Origin: Semisulcospira habei
Taxonomy: Eukaryota; Mollusca; Gastropoda; Semisulcospiridae
DNA length: 64,000 bases
Assembly (NCBI GenBank): GCA_036245525.1
Contig: BTPG01000005.1
Span: forward strand, 179,183,198-179,247,197
Direction: 5' to 3'
Positions 43,335 through 52,783 of the stretch are shown piece by piece (position 1 is the stretch's first letter; the number at the start of each line of letters is the position of its first letter). Both the position numbers and the translations under genes were made by a program. Under the pieces are notes generated by a model that did no database searches, had not been told where the DNA came from, and was given only the letters and a program-made list of their open reading frames with translations.

Positions 43335-43870
43335 TATGGGTTTCCCTTTACAGAGGGCGCTTCCGACTTTGCCATTTTTTGGGAGTCTTCCTTGATAACG
43401 GGCGTCTCGGACTGTCTTTTTTCCGAGGCTTCCCTTTATCAAAGGACCTTTTGGACTCTGCCATTTTTTGGGGAGTCTTTCTTGATAACGGGCGTCTCGG
43501 ACTGTCGTTTTTCCGAGGCTTCCTTTTATCAAAGGACATTTTGGACTCTGCCATTTTTCTTAGATAGTTATCCTTTATAGCGGGCGGCTTGGACTCTGTT
43601 ATTTTTTGGGGCTCTTCTTTTGTAACGGGCGCCTTGGTCTCTGTCATTTTCCAAGGCTTCCCTTTTACAAAGGACGCTTTGGACTTAGTCATTTTTGTAC
43701 AGGTCTTCTGTTACCAAAGGCCTCTCTGACTTAGCTACTATTATAGACTTTCTTTTATAAAGGTCACTTTGGACTTTGTTATTTTTGCTGAGGCTTCCTT
43801 TTATCTAATGGCCTCTCCGACTTAGTTATTTTACTAGATTCTCCTTTGTTCGGACTTTGTCATTCTTTTT
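43335..43870. repeat. Minisatellite, 45/90-bp unit, cluster 2
   Basis: TTGGACTCTGCCATTTTT recurs exactly 90 bp apart (43451, 43541), with alternating half-units containing GATAACGGGCGTCTCGG. About 12 half-units. It is preceded by CTCAAGATGGCGGCCGC (43261), a YY1-like ATGGCGGC motif. Confidence 0.85.
43348..43692 (-). other. Lys/Arg/Pro-rich frame across the minisatellite
   Basis: A 114-codon minus frame made of 15-residue repeats such as KMAESKRSFDKGKPR and KKDSPRRPLSRKTPQ. The 45-bp period keeps the frame open, so this may be an artefact. Against that, the cluster at 39.0-39.3 kb keeps the same minus-strand residues (KMAKSEAP). No known family. Confidence 0.3.
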
Positions 43871-43889
43871 AGAGACACGACTTCGATAT

Positions 43890-44640
43890 TAGTACTTTGC
43901 TGCACTACTGTATCAACAGCTGAAAACAGGCACCAAGATCAGCGTGTACAGAGCTGTGGTCCTAACCACCCTGCTGTATGGTTCCGAGTCCTGGGCCCTC
44001 TACCGCAGCCAACTACGACTCCTCGAACGCTTCCACCAGCGCTGCCTGCGTACCATCCTGGGCATTCACTGGAGTGACTATGTCACCAACGTCGAGGTAC
44101 TTGAACAGGCTGAAACTGTGAGCATCGAGGCTTTGCTGCTGCGGACACAGCTCCGCTGGGCGGGGCATGTCTCCAGGATGGAGGATCATCGCCTACCAAA
44201 GATCACCCTGTTCGGCGAGCTTGCTACTGGACACCGTGACAGAGGGGCACCAAAGAAGAGATACAAAGACTGTCTCAAGAAGTCACTTAGTGCCTGCCAA
44301 ATCGACCACCACCAGTGGTCTTCGCTTGCTGCGGACCGTGACACCTGGCGCTCCACCATTTACAAGGCAGCTGTCTCCTTTGAGGACTCTCGCAGAGCTA
44401 GCCTTAAGGACAAGCGGCTCAGGAGAAAAAACAGAGATGCCGCAGCTCAGAACCCTGGCCATACCTTCCGCTGCAGCCACTGCGGTCGAACCTGCCTGTC
44501 TCGGATTGGCCTCCGCAGCCACGAACAAGCCTGCAGACGTCGTGGGCAACTCCTATAAAATCTTCGTTAGCGAAGTCAAGCCAAGCAGCATGTAGTAACG
44601 TCTGATGACATTGTGAACAGCAGAGAATATATTTTTCTCA
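43890..44640 (+). mobile_element. LF5 LINE, 3' end
   Basis: 5'-truncated LINE whose C-terminal frame is 43944-44558. After the stop comes a short 3' UTR with ATCTTCGTTAGCGAAGTC, which can form a small hairpin (CTTCG/CGAAG). Confidence 0.8.
43944..44558 (+). pseudogene. LF5 RT C-terminal region with C2H2 finger
   Basis: A continuous 204-codon frame: LLYGSESWALYRSQLRLLER, FHQRCLRTILGIHWSDYVTN, QLRWAGHVSRMEDHRLPKI, RDRGAPKKRYKDCLKKSL, and near the end FRCSHCGRTCLSRIGLRSHE. The last part is C-x2-C-x12-H-x4-C, a zinc finger. These blocks are typical of the region after the RT palm in a LINE lineage widespread in animals. It is intact as a frame but lacks endonuclease and palm. Confidence 0.9.
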
Positions 44641-45025
44641 AACGGCCTCATGCCGGGGCATTTGTTGTCGCTTTATCACTATTAGCCTGTACTGCAATAT
44701 AGTCTATACGAAATGCGATCTTCGTTTCACATGTCTTATTGTAGTTAGTATCGAGTGCGAGTGACTGTGCTTGTGTGTATGAACTGGGCATCCTGACACG
44801 AGCAAACATTCACATACACATTCACCGGTCACATAAACATTGCACACGGTCAGCGACGCTACAGATTTTGGCGTCGAAGGCTGGGGTGAGGCGACACTAC
44901 ACCTACAGTGCTACAAAAATGGTAATCAATCATATTATAGTCCAATAAAATACAAACAAGTATCTATCATATCGTCACAATCAGCACGGTAACCATATTT
45001 ATGTAACTATGTTCAACAGGTGAGA
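44641..45025. promoter_or_regulatory. Region upstream of CARD-SAM gene
   Basis: No element recognised. The CARD frame has an in-frame stop at 44990-44992. CAACAG at 45014-45019 could be a splice acceptor just before GTGAGAATG, although its pyrimidine tract is weak. Alternatively the exon is first and this is promoter plus 5' UTR. No clear TATA box. Confidence 0.35.
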
Positions 45026-45365
45026 ATGCTAGGAAACTACAAGCAAATTCTGAAGTCCAAACGCACGCTAATTATGCAAGAACTAGATTTGCTGAACAGC
45101 AGTATCCTCGATTATCTCTACGAGAAGGACGTCATAACCGAATATGAAAAGGAAAAGCTGGACATTGAAAAACTCTCCAAAGACAAGATCAAGGCCTTTC
45201 TCGACATCATGAGCAAGAAAGATGACGATGCATTCCTACGCTTTTTGGAAGCTCTTAAACTGGATCAGCCTCATCTGGCCAAATTACTAGAGCAATGTGA
45301 CACAGTTCCAGCACCACCTCGTAGATGTCACAGCTACCCAAGCGCATGTTGTGAGCAGGAGAGAG
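45026..45365 (+). CDS. CARD domain exon of a CARD-SAM adaptor-like gene
   Basis: 113 codons plus one base. After the Met at 45026 (A at -3, in-frame stop upstream) comes a caspase recruitment domain at residues about 5-92. Visible blocks are LDLLNSSILDYLYEKDVITE, KLSKDKIKAFLDIMSKKD and DDAFLRFLEALKLDQPHLAK; this is the helix pattern with IxDYLxExxVIT and AFxxFLEAL of CARDs. CARDs make homotypic contacts in apoptosis and innate immune signalling. The exon ends GAGAG|GTAATC, a good donor in phase 1, and the next exon starts in the matching phase. The partner is unknown. A bare CARD pseudogene is the alternative, but the frame is clean. Confidence 0.8.
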
Positions 45366-45594
45366 GTAATCCGAAGCTCGAAACTCCGCGTTTAGGTTCG
45401 AACCAACGCCCAGTGGCTGGGTCCAGTGACCACTTTTCCAGTGGAGTGAATTAATTATATATGGGTTTGCTGAACAATAAACAGAACCTGCAAGATGGAT
45501 ACGAGCATGGCAGCAGTTGTGTCAGTCCGGCTCCGTTGGGAAGATTTCCAGGAAAGTAGTAAAGTAAGCTTGAAATGATCAGTGATACTACTCC

Positions 45595-45803
45595 TTAACT
45601 CATTGTGGCCCAAGTACGGAATACATTTTGGAGTTGTCCTCTGAGGATTGCATTACAATTCAGGAAACAGATCGACCATGATAGTTCAAGGGTGGTGCCA
45701 GAATAGCTGGGCGCCTATAGGCGCCAAGCTATTCTGCCACCACCCTTAAACTATCATGGTCGAGCCATACCTTACTGTGGTGTGTCGGTGCTGAATGAGT
45801 TAA
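45595..45803. mobile_element. Palindromic TTAA element, family B, in intron
   Basis: TTAACTCATTGTGGCCC ... GTGCTGAATGAGTTAA, 209 bp. The left arm has GTGCCAG, the right CTGCCAC, so one arm matches the GTGCCAG type and the other the GTGGCAG type seen at 17.7 and 18.3 kb. Confidence 0.9.
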
Positions 45804-45901
45804 GCTTTCCCTGTTCCCCGTTTGGGCCGTCCGATTACTGATCACTAAGGTGCCGTAAACCGCGTTAAACGCATAACAAACCAACCAACCGTCGTATACA
45901 C

Positions 45902-45955
45902 GGGGTGCCTTGTTGTCTGCAGCAGACCGTCTGCCTGCCGACAACCAGGCACCCC
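45902..45955. repeat. Hairpin in intron
   Basis: GGGGTGCCTTGTTGTC pairs with GACAACCAGGCACCCC; no TTAA ends seen. Confidence 0.75.
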
Positions 45956-46211
45956 TTGTAGACTCAATCCACCACGGAAAGTGGCCGAAATCTGTGATCA
46001 GACATATCAGAAAATTTAGTGGCGTTACGAGACTTGCTCGCAACACAATGTGTACACCCTGGTTATATTAACGTTCAGAAAAGAGCACATCAGTGTTAGC
46101 TACCAGGGTGCCTCATGGCGGGATAGATACCATTTCATGCACCCATGTTTTGTGTGATGTTTAGTTTGATAGGTGGCATTGGGCTACAACTTACAAGCAC
46201 GTCTCGCTAAT

Positions 46212-46356
46212 TTAACCCAGCCCGACGCACCACAGCAGGTGCAGGCGCCAAGCTAATCTGGCACTACCTTTGAATTGTGATGGTCGATCCATCTCCTCAG
46301 TGCAACTGTCGTTAGTTGCCACGTTCAAAATTTAAGAAATGTAAACTTGGGGTTAA
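46212..46356. mobile_element. Palindromic TTAA element, family A, left arm deleted
   Basis: TTAACCCAGCCCGACGC ... CTTGGGGTTAA, 145 bp. It jumps from CAGCAGGTGCA straight to GGCGCCAAGCTAATCTGG, so only one hairpin arm remains. The 63775 copy has lost the same arm. Confidence 0.85.
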
Positions 46357-46424
46357 ATGGGTGATATATTTATCGAGTTGGAGTGAGTCTGGATATATAT
46401 CTGTGTTTGCTGATTTTTCTGCAG

Positions 46425-46765
46425 GGGGAGCCAGGCCAGAGAAACTCAGCGAAATGTCTGTTGCCGATCTCAAAGAGTGGACGCAGCCCATTCTCGAGAG
46501 GGAGAGAATTTGTGCCACGTTACTGGATACACTGGAAGAAGAAAACATCAGCGGAAAGGTACTTGTGACCATGACGGAGGATGAGCTGGCGAAGGTTTTT
46601 CCACAGCTAAAAGCCTTTGGTTCCAGAAGGCCATTCATGCTTGCAATACAAGAGGCAATACAAGAGCCTACAGCAAATTCTGCTGAACCCCAACTGCCAC
46701 AAAACTACCTGCCCCTGCAACAAACTGAATCTGCTAGTGGTTTTGTCAGCGAATCAAACGTTTAG
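46425..46765 (+). CDS. SAM-like domain exon of the CARD-SAM gene (terminal exon)
   Basis: It starts after TTTTTCTGCAG in phase 1 and ends TAG at 46763-46765. Joined to the CARD exon it gives about 226 residues. Residues about 124-195 read MSVADLKEWTQPILERERIC, TLEEENISGKVLVTMTEDEL and FGSRRPFMLAIQEAI. The W at the end of helix 1, ISGKVLxxMTEDEL and GSRxxFMxAI match the sterile alpha motif pattern. A Gln/Pro/Ser-rich tail follows. SAM domains self-associate or bind other SAM proteins, so the product could link a CARD partner to a polymer. I do not know a named orthologue. No AATAAA was seen before the GT tract at 46917. Confidence 0.75.
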
Positions 46766-46914
46766 TTAGTCTAGTTACATGCGAGAGAGAACTTGTCGGA
46801 ATGTGTACATGCAGTCAGCGTATAACTGAATCAGTGAGGTTTGTCCGTTTGTTGTGTTTAATACCAGTATTTGCGTAATATTTAGCATGGAAATGATATT
46901 TTAGAGTTTACTTG

Positions 46915-46916
<2 letters not shown>

Positions 46917-46973
<57 letters not shown>
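46917..46973. repeat. (GT)n microsatellite, left part
   Basis: Pure GT up to the solo LTR. Confidence 0.95.
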
Positions 46974-46979
<6 letters not shown>

Positions 46980-47694
46980 GAGGTTGTCGTAGTCGTAGTA
47001 TGATACAATCACACCAGACGCACGCACGTAGGGTTCTTGCAAAGAAACTTCACTCAGCTGCAACTCGTCACACGTGACATAAGGTTGTAGCCCACACTAG
47101 AGTAACAGTTCCAACAAAATTGTATTGCAGCGATGCGATCTCTACACAATGCATTCACAAATGCACCAACACTGCTACACTGTCTCCTCTACAATGCATC
47201 AACACTTTTGACACACTGCGATCTCTCATGCAATGTACACACATATTTCCTAACACGCTGTTTTATACTATTACAGATTTCCAGAATAATCCAGCAAATT
47301 CGCACAATACAACCAATCAGAAAAGAAAACGTAATCAAAACTCATTAGTATTCATTTTTAAAAAGATCTCTAGAAGTTACTACAAATTTCCACTACCCTC
47401 TAAGCGCCTTTGACACAATGTTACGAAATGTTGCAGACAACTTTGACGTATCTGAGGTCACATGAAAGATCACGACCCTTCTCGAACCATCCAGTCTAAT
47501 ATACGTCAAACTTTACAACATTGTAGCAAAACTACGCGTCACAACAAAAATGGAACGCAATTTTCCGTGCAAAAGAAAATGAATCCTACTAAAAAGGTAC
47601 GTAATTCTTATCCAAAATAACTCAAATGAATATCGGATTTTTCCTATGATTAACACAGACATGCTCTCAAAGAATAACACAACCACACACGTAA

Positions 47695-47696
<2 letters not shown>
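46974..47696 (-). mobile_element. Solo LTR inserted in a GT microsatellite
   Basis: Inverted, shortened copy of the LTR at 26522-27351: it starts TGTTACGAGGTTGTCG and ends CAACCACACACGTAACA, with matches along its length (CACCAGACGCACGCACGTAG; ATGCTCTCAAAGAATAACAC). GT repeats flank both sides, so the target duplication cannot be told from the microsatellite. Confidence 0.85.
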
Positions 47697-47733
<37 letters not shown>

Positions 47734-48018
47734 AGTGTGTGAGTGGTGTATGCGAGTAGTGTGTGTGTGAGTGTGAGAGTGGTGTATGCGAGTAGTGTGT
47801 GTGTGAGTGTGAGAGTGGTGTATGCGAGTAGTGTGTGTGCGAGTGTGAGTGGTGTGCGAGTAGTGTGTGTGTGTGAGTGTGTGAGTGGTGTGTGTGCGAG
47901 TGTGTGAGTGTGTGTGTGCGAGTGTGCGTGTGTGAGTGTGTGCGTGTGTGAGCGAGTGAGCGTGCGTGCGTGTGTGAGTGAGCGAGCGTGTGAGCGAGTG
48001 TGCGAGTGAGAGTGTGTG

Positions 48019-48064
<46 letters not shown>

Positions 48065-48185
48065 AGTGACTGAGTGTGTGTGTGTGTGTGCGCGCGCGAG
48101 TGTGTGTGTGCGAGTGTGTGAGAGTGTGTGTGAGAGAGTGTGTGTGTGTGCGAGTGTGTGTGTGTGCGAGTGTGTGTGTGCGCGA

Positions 48186-48234
<49 letters not shown>

Positions 48235-48240
48235 CGAGTG
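47697..48240. repeat. (GT)n with (GAGT) variants, right part
   Basis: 544 bp of GT with GAGT interruptions, some in higher-order repeats (GGTGTATGCGAGTAGTGT). The 200-265 codon His/Thr/Ser frames are artefacts. Confidence 0.95.
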
Positions 48241-48246
48241 AGTGAG

Positions 48247-48440
48247 TATAGATTGCTTTACGTCCCGCAAGCGACAAAGGCCTTCTCAGACATGATAAAG
48301 TCACATGCACAGAAACAGGGCACTTGTGCGTTACCGGTTAACCTTTCACCTCGGGTAATATGTAGCTGATGGAAAGCTCGGTGAACCTCGCATTGGCCAC
48401 CAACCAAATCTCGCTCTCGGTGAAAATAAAATCGATAGTC
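48247..48440 (-). mobile_element. SINE-like element, diverged
   Basis: The + strand has ATTGCTTTACGTCCCGCAAG and CAAAGGCCTTCTCAGACATG, resembling GCTTAACGTCCCGACAGCAA and CAAGGCTTTCTCAGGACGTG of the 56420 element. An older relative of that SINE. Confidence 0.6.
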
Positions 48441-48747
48441 CACTTGACACCTAGTGTCTAAGCACTATTTACAGCATGTTTTGGATAGTATAAAGTACAT
48501 ATAGAAAAGACCTACTATAGTCAAAATGGATGTATGACCAAAGAACAGGTCAAGAGATTTGGCTATGCCCTACTAGACTCTCCCGATTTCCGCGCCACTG
48601 ATAATTATATTTCACACAGTACCATTATAGCATAGAACTGGAGTGTTCGTATACTATCATTTCCAGACAGACCTCGCGACTGACTCCCATTCTCAAACTG
48701 TTTGATTCATAGTCACCGAGAGCAAAGCTCGATAGACTTATATGTTT

Positions 48748-49129
48748 TATAGAACCTTTCACAACATGAATCCAGTCAACAAAAATCAAAAGAAGCCACC
48801 GACAGTTGAGCTTTAGCCTGTTCGAAGGCTGCGCCGATTACCGCCGATTCTGTTGAGTTTCGCTGCTTTGTAGAACAAACAATTTAAACGTGAGATATCT
48901 ACAGTAGCGACGATGATTCGGAAAGGTTTGTTTACTTTCAGATGTTTGCATCGCTTCCTTGAGTGCGATGTCATTGATTCTAGTGTTGAGTAAGCCGTGG
49001 TTGTTTGCACTAGTCAAGCTTGCCAGCGGGTGCACTACGCGATTCTCGGCCCAGAAAGCACCGCGCGGTAAGACTATGACATATGGTCTGGGGTGTTTGG
49101 ATGTAAAAGTGGTTGTGAAAGGTTCTATA
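48748..49129. mobile_element. Candidate MITE with 18-bp inverted ends
   Basis: TATAGAACCTTTCACAAC at 48748-48765 and its perfect inverse at 49112-49129, 382 bp overall, ends starting with TA. No coding capacity. Confidence 0.6.
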
Positions 49130-49181
49130 CAACTCTAGATACACCCAAAGTAATTTGATAGTGGAACAGACAACATCGATA

Positions 49182-49249
49182 ATATACTGACGAGCAGAAG
49201 AAATGCAACACTTTTGGAATCAAAATGTCGCATTTGCTCGTCAGTATAT
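49182..49249. mobile_element. Small foldback element
   Basis: ATATACTGACGAGCA at the left and its exact inverse TGCTCGTCAGTATAT at the right, with AAATGC/GCATTT inside; 68 bp. Confidence 0.65.
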
Positions 49250-49450
49250 AACAAAACAAATTGTGAAAAAAAAAAAAAAAAAGTTTCTTCATCATCGTAA
49301 CGCATTGATAAGTTCCACTTACTATAGTTAAACAACATACAATTAAAGCACTAAGCAAACCAAACATACTCATTTTGCTGGATACAGTATCACCCAAAAG
49401 AAAAGCAATGAAAAACACGTAAGTGTGTTTAGGTGTACGTGTTCGTGCTT

Positions 49451-50524
49451 GCCTCTCTGTGTGTGTCTCTGTGTGTGTCTCTGTGTGTGTCTCTGTGTGT
49501 GTCTCTGTGTGTGTCTCTGTGTGTGTCTCTGTGTGTGTCTCTGTGTGTGTCTCTGTGTGTGTCTCTGTGTGTGTCTCTGTGTGTGTCTCTGTGTGTGTCT
49601 CTGTGTGTGTCTCTGTGTGTGTCTCTGTGTGTGTCTCTGTGTGTGTCTCTGTGTGTGTCTCTGTGTGTGTCTCTGTGTGTGTCTCTGTGTGTGTCTCTGT
49701 GTGTGTCTCTGTGTGTGTCTCTGTGTGTCTCTCTGTGTGTCTCTCTGTGTGTCTCTCTGTGTGTCTCTCTGTGTGTCTCTCTGTGTGTCTCTCTGTGTGT
49801 CTCTCTGTGTGTCTCTCTGTGTGTCTCTCTGTGTGTGTCTCTGTGTGTGTCTCTGTGTGTCTCTCTGTGTGTCTCTCTGTGTGTCTCTCTGTGTGTCTCT
49901 CTGTGTGTGTCTCTGTGTGTGTCTCTGTGTGTCTCTCTGTGTGTCTCTCTGTGTGTCTCTCTGTGTGTCTCTGTGTGTGTCTCTGTGTGTGTCTCTGTGT
50001 GTGTCTCTGTGTGTGTCTCTGTGTGTGTGTCTGTGTGTGTGTCTGTGTGTGTGTCTGTGTGTGTCTGTGTGTGTGTCTGTGTGTGTGTCTGTGTGTGTGT
50101 CTGTGTGTGTGTCTGTGTGTGTGTCTGTGTGTGTGTCTGTGTGTGTGTCTGTGTGTGTGTCTGTGTGTGTGTCTGTGTCTGTGTGTGTCTGTGTGTGTGT
50201 CTCCGTGTCTGTGTGTGTCTGTGTGTGTCTCCGTGTCTGTGTGTGTCTGTGTGTGTCTCCGTGTCTGTGTGTGTCTGTGTGTGTCTCCGTGTCTGTGTGT
50301 GTCTGTGTGTGTCTCCGTGTCTCTCCGTGTCTCTCCGTGTCTCTCCGTGTGTGTGTCCGTGTGTGTGTGTCCGTGTGTGTGTGTCCGTGTGTGTGTGTCC
50401 GTGTGTGTGTCTGTGTGTGTGTCTGTGTGTGTGTCTGTGTGTGTGTCTGTGTGTGTGTCTGTGTGTGTGTCTGTGTGTGTGTCTGTGTGTGTGTCTGTGT
50501 GTGTGTCTGTGTGTGTCTGTGTGT
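49451..50524. repeat. 12-bp satellite (GTCTCTGTGTGT)n
   Basis: About 1.07 kb. The 12-bp unit GTCTCTGTGTGT gives way to TCTCTCTGTGTG, then GTCTGTGTGTGT, and near 50199-50312 to a 28-bp higher-order repeat with CTCCGTGTC. As the period is a multiple of 3 and lacks stops, 367-422 codon frames appear on both strands; they are not genes. Confidence 0.97.
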
Positions 50525-50700
50525 AATAATAATAATAATAATTTTTTTTTCAGTTTTTGCAGGCCATCTGGCCCATATGAACACAAAATACAATTTACAA
50601 CCAGAAAATACAGGAAGGTGGTTGTAAAACACACTCATATAGCATTACATCAGCGCACATAAATAAACAAAAAAACAAGAAAAGTTCAAAGCAAATCCCT

Positions 50701-51771
50701 CTAATTCCTTAATTTAAGGCAACCTGAAATATACATAGCCACTTTAAAAACCAGTTTATCATGTAGGTTTCCACACAGCAGCTGAACTTTAAGATCGGAT
50801 GGGAATCTGTAGTAAAACAGTGGAATGTACTTTTTACGTAAAGGGGAATATTTTGGACACTCGAACAGAAAATGACACAAATCTTCAGCCTTATGCCAAT
50901 CACATGAATTACATTCTGGATTAGAATTGGGTTTTCCAAATCTGGATACTCCGTTTAAAGGTAAACGGTTACATCTAAGTAAACATATTGCCCGCCTGAG
51001 TTCACAAGAGTTCAGCTGCCCTATGTAACTGGCTCTAAGTATTTCTGGGTGGTAATGGCAGTATTCTGTGTTTGAGGAAAGGGATGCATGCCAGTCCTGT
51101 CGGAAACAATCCATCAGCCGATCTTTGAATATCTGAATGAACAGAGGAGTGTTTCCAACTGACTGCATTTCCCATACATAACCAAACCCGTGCATACACA
51201 ATAGAGTCTTTATTTGCGTAGCCCAGTTCGATCTACCTGAAGCATCATGCATACATAACATCGTGTAACACTGTCTTGGGTATCTGTTTTCTGACATGGT
51301 AAGAAGTCTGCACCAGTACTTCACCATTCGAACATAGGCATCAATATACATAGGGAATCTTCCACACTCACCCAGCGCAATATTGTTTTTTACATCTCTT
51401 CCAACACCAAGGACCATTTTACAAACCTTTATATGAACCTGCTCAATTACATCATGTCTCTGGAAACCCCAAACCTCTGACCCGTATAGCACAATGGGTT
51501 TAATCTTGACATCAAAAATGTGAAAAACAGTGTCAGCTGGCAAGTTTTGTAATTTAAAGTATAGTCTTTTGATACCTGCAACTGCTCTCCTGGCTTTTCC
51601 AGCTACGTTTTCTACACATCTAGCCCAGTTTAGAGTAGAGGAAAATATCACACCAAGGTAAGTATAACTGGACTCGACTTGAATCTGCTTGTCAGCATAA
51701 AACCATTTTTCACAATTTTTCACAAAACCTCCATTTTTGAAGACCACCACTTTTGTCTTGTCCATGTTCAC
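50701..51771 (-). pseudogene. LF4 ORF2 C-terminal part
   Basis: 356 codons: VNMDKTKVVVFKNGG-type start, KPIVLYGSEVWGFQRHDVIE, then a long tail with RRAICLLRCNRLPLNGVSRF and the Cys/His motif CNSCDWHKAEDLCHFLFECP (C-x2-C-x7-H-x4-C-like). Cys-rich tails of this sort end many LINE ORF2 proteins. A frameshift at about 51795 separates it from the RT palm. Confidence 0.9.
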
Positions 51772-51800
51772 AGTGAGACCCCATTTTTTACAGTATTTTT

Positions 51801-52779
51801 CTAAACAATTTTCTTTTGGAGATCTGCTACAGAGTCAGAGACAATGGCTATATCATCAGCATACATAAGGAAAATACCCAGTGGGTCTGCAAAAATATCA
51901 ATGCCACGTGCACCGCACGATGATATTTCTGTCTCAAATTCTGAAAGAAAGATAGAAAACAGCAGTGGGCTCAACACACAACCTTGTCGCACCCCTGACA
52001 TGCAATCAAAGTAGTCGGTAACTTTGGTTCCAACCCTTACAGCAGCTTTTACATGTTTGTACATACTCTCAAGTGTCTGAAGCAACTTTCCATGAACTCC
52101 TTTACGTAACAAGAGATACAACAGTTTTGTCCTGTGCACACTGTCGTAAGCTTTAGAAAAATCTACGTACATGGTGTAAAAACGGCCACCCTGCTTGCTA
52201 AGATACTTTTGCACTAGTGCCTGTAAGCAAAAAAATGTTGTCTATAGTACTATACCCTTTACGGAAGCCAGCTTGAGCCTCAGGAATACAATCATTCTCT
52301 TCACAAAAACGCACCAACCTGTTGTTAATGACAAAACTGTACAACTTACTGATAACGTTCAGAAGAGAAATTCCTCTGTAGTTGTCAACATTTCTAGGGT
52401 TACCCTTTTTGTGTAGTGGAAATATCACAGCCATGATCCAGCTTTCAGGGTATTCCGCACTTTGAAACACACGATTGAACAAAGGATGCAGAAATTTCAC
52501 AAGGATCTCACCTGCATGATGAAAAAGGTCAGTGGGCAAGCCATCAGGGCCTGATGCTTTCCCTTTCTTTATGCTATTAATAGCACTGCGAATTTCATCC
52601 TGTGTGATTTCCTCGTCAAATTTTGCATTATGACAACCATCACAATCATCAGATATATGGTCATTCAAAACACCCTCGGCCTGTCTGCTGAAACCTGAAT
52701 CATCAACATTCTGATCCACATTTAGCAAATTACGAAAATAATCATACCACACGCGTGGTGAAATGACATCAGAACACAA
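51801..52779 (-). pseudogene. LF4 reverse transcriptase
   Basis: Two frames. 52779-52198: GKASGPDGLPTDLFHHAG, IFPLHKKGNPRNVDNYRGIS and AQAGFRKGYSTIDNIFLL. 52214-51801: YVDFSKAYDSVHRTKLLYLL, GVRQGCVLSPLLFSIFLSEF and the catalytic FLMYADDIAIVSD. All RT blocks are present. A frameshift near 52205 divides them. Confidence 0.92.
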
Positions 52780-52783
52780 CTTT

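Larger units (their letters stand above)
45366..46424 (+). other. Predicted intron of CARD-SAM gene
   Basis: GTAATC at the start and TGATTTTTCTGCAG at the end, 1059 bp, phase 1. It contains a complete family B palindrome, a separate hairpin (45902-45955) and a half family A palindrome. Confidence 0.7.

Noticed and set aside
47513..48310. His/Thr/Ser-rich frame of 265 codons
   Set aside because: GT microsatellite shadow plus solo LTR end.
49370..50662. 367-422 codon frames over the GT/CT satellite
   Set aside because: The 12-bp unit has no stop in several frames; open in many frames at once and on both strands.
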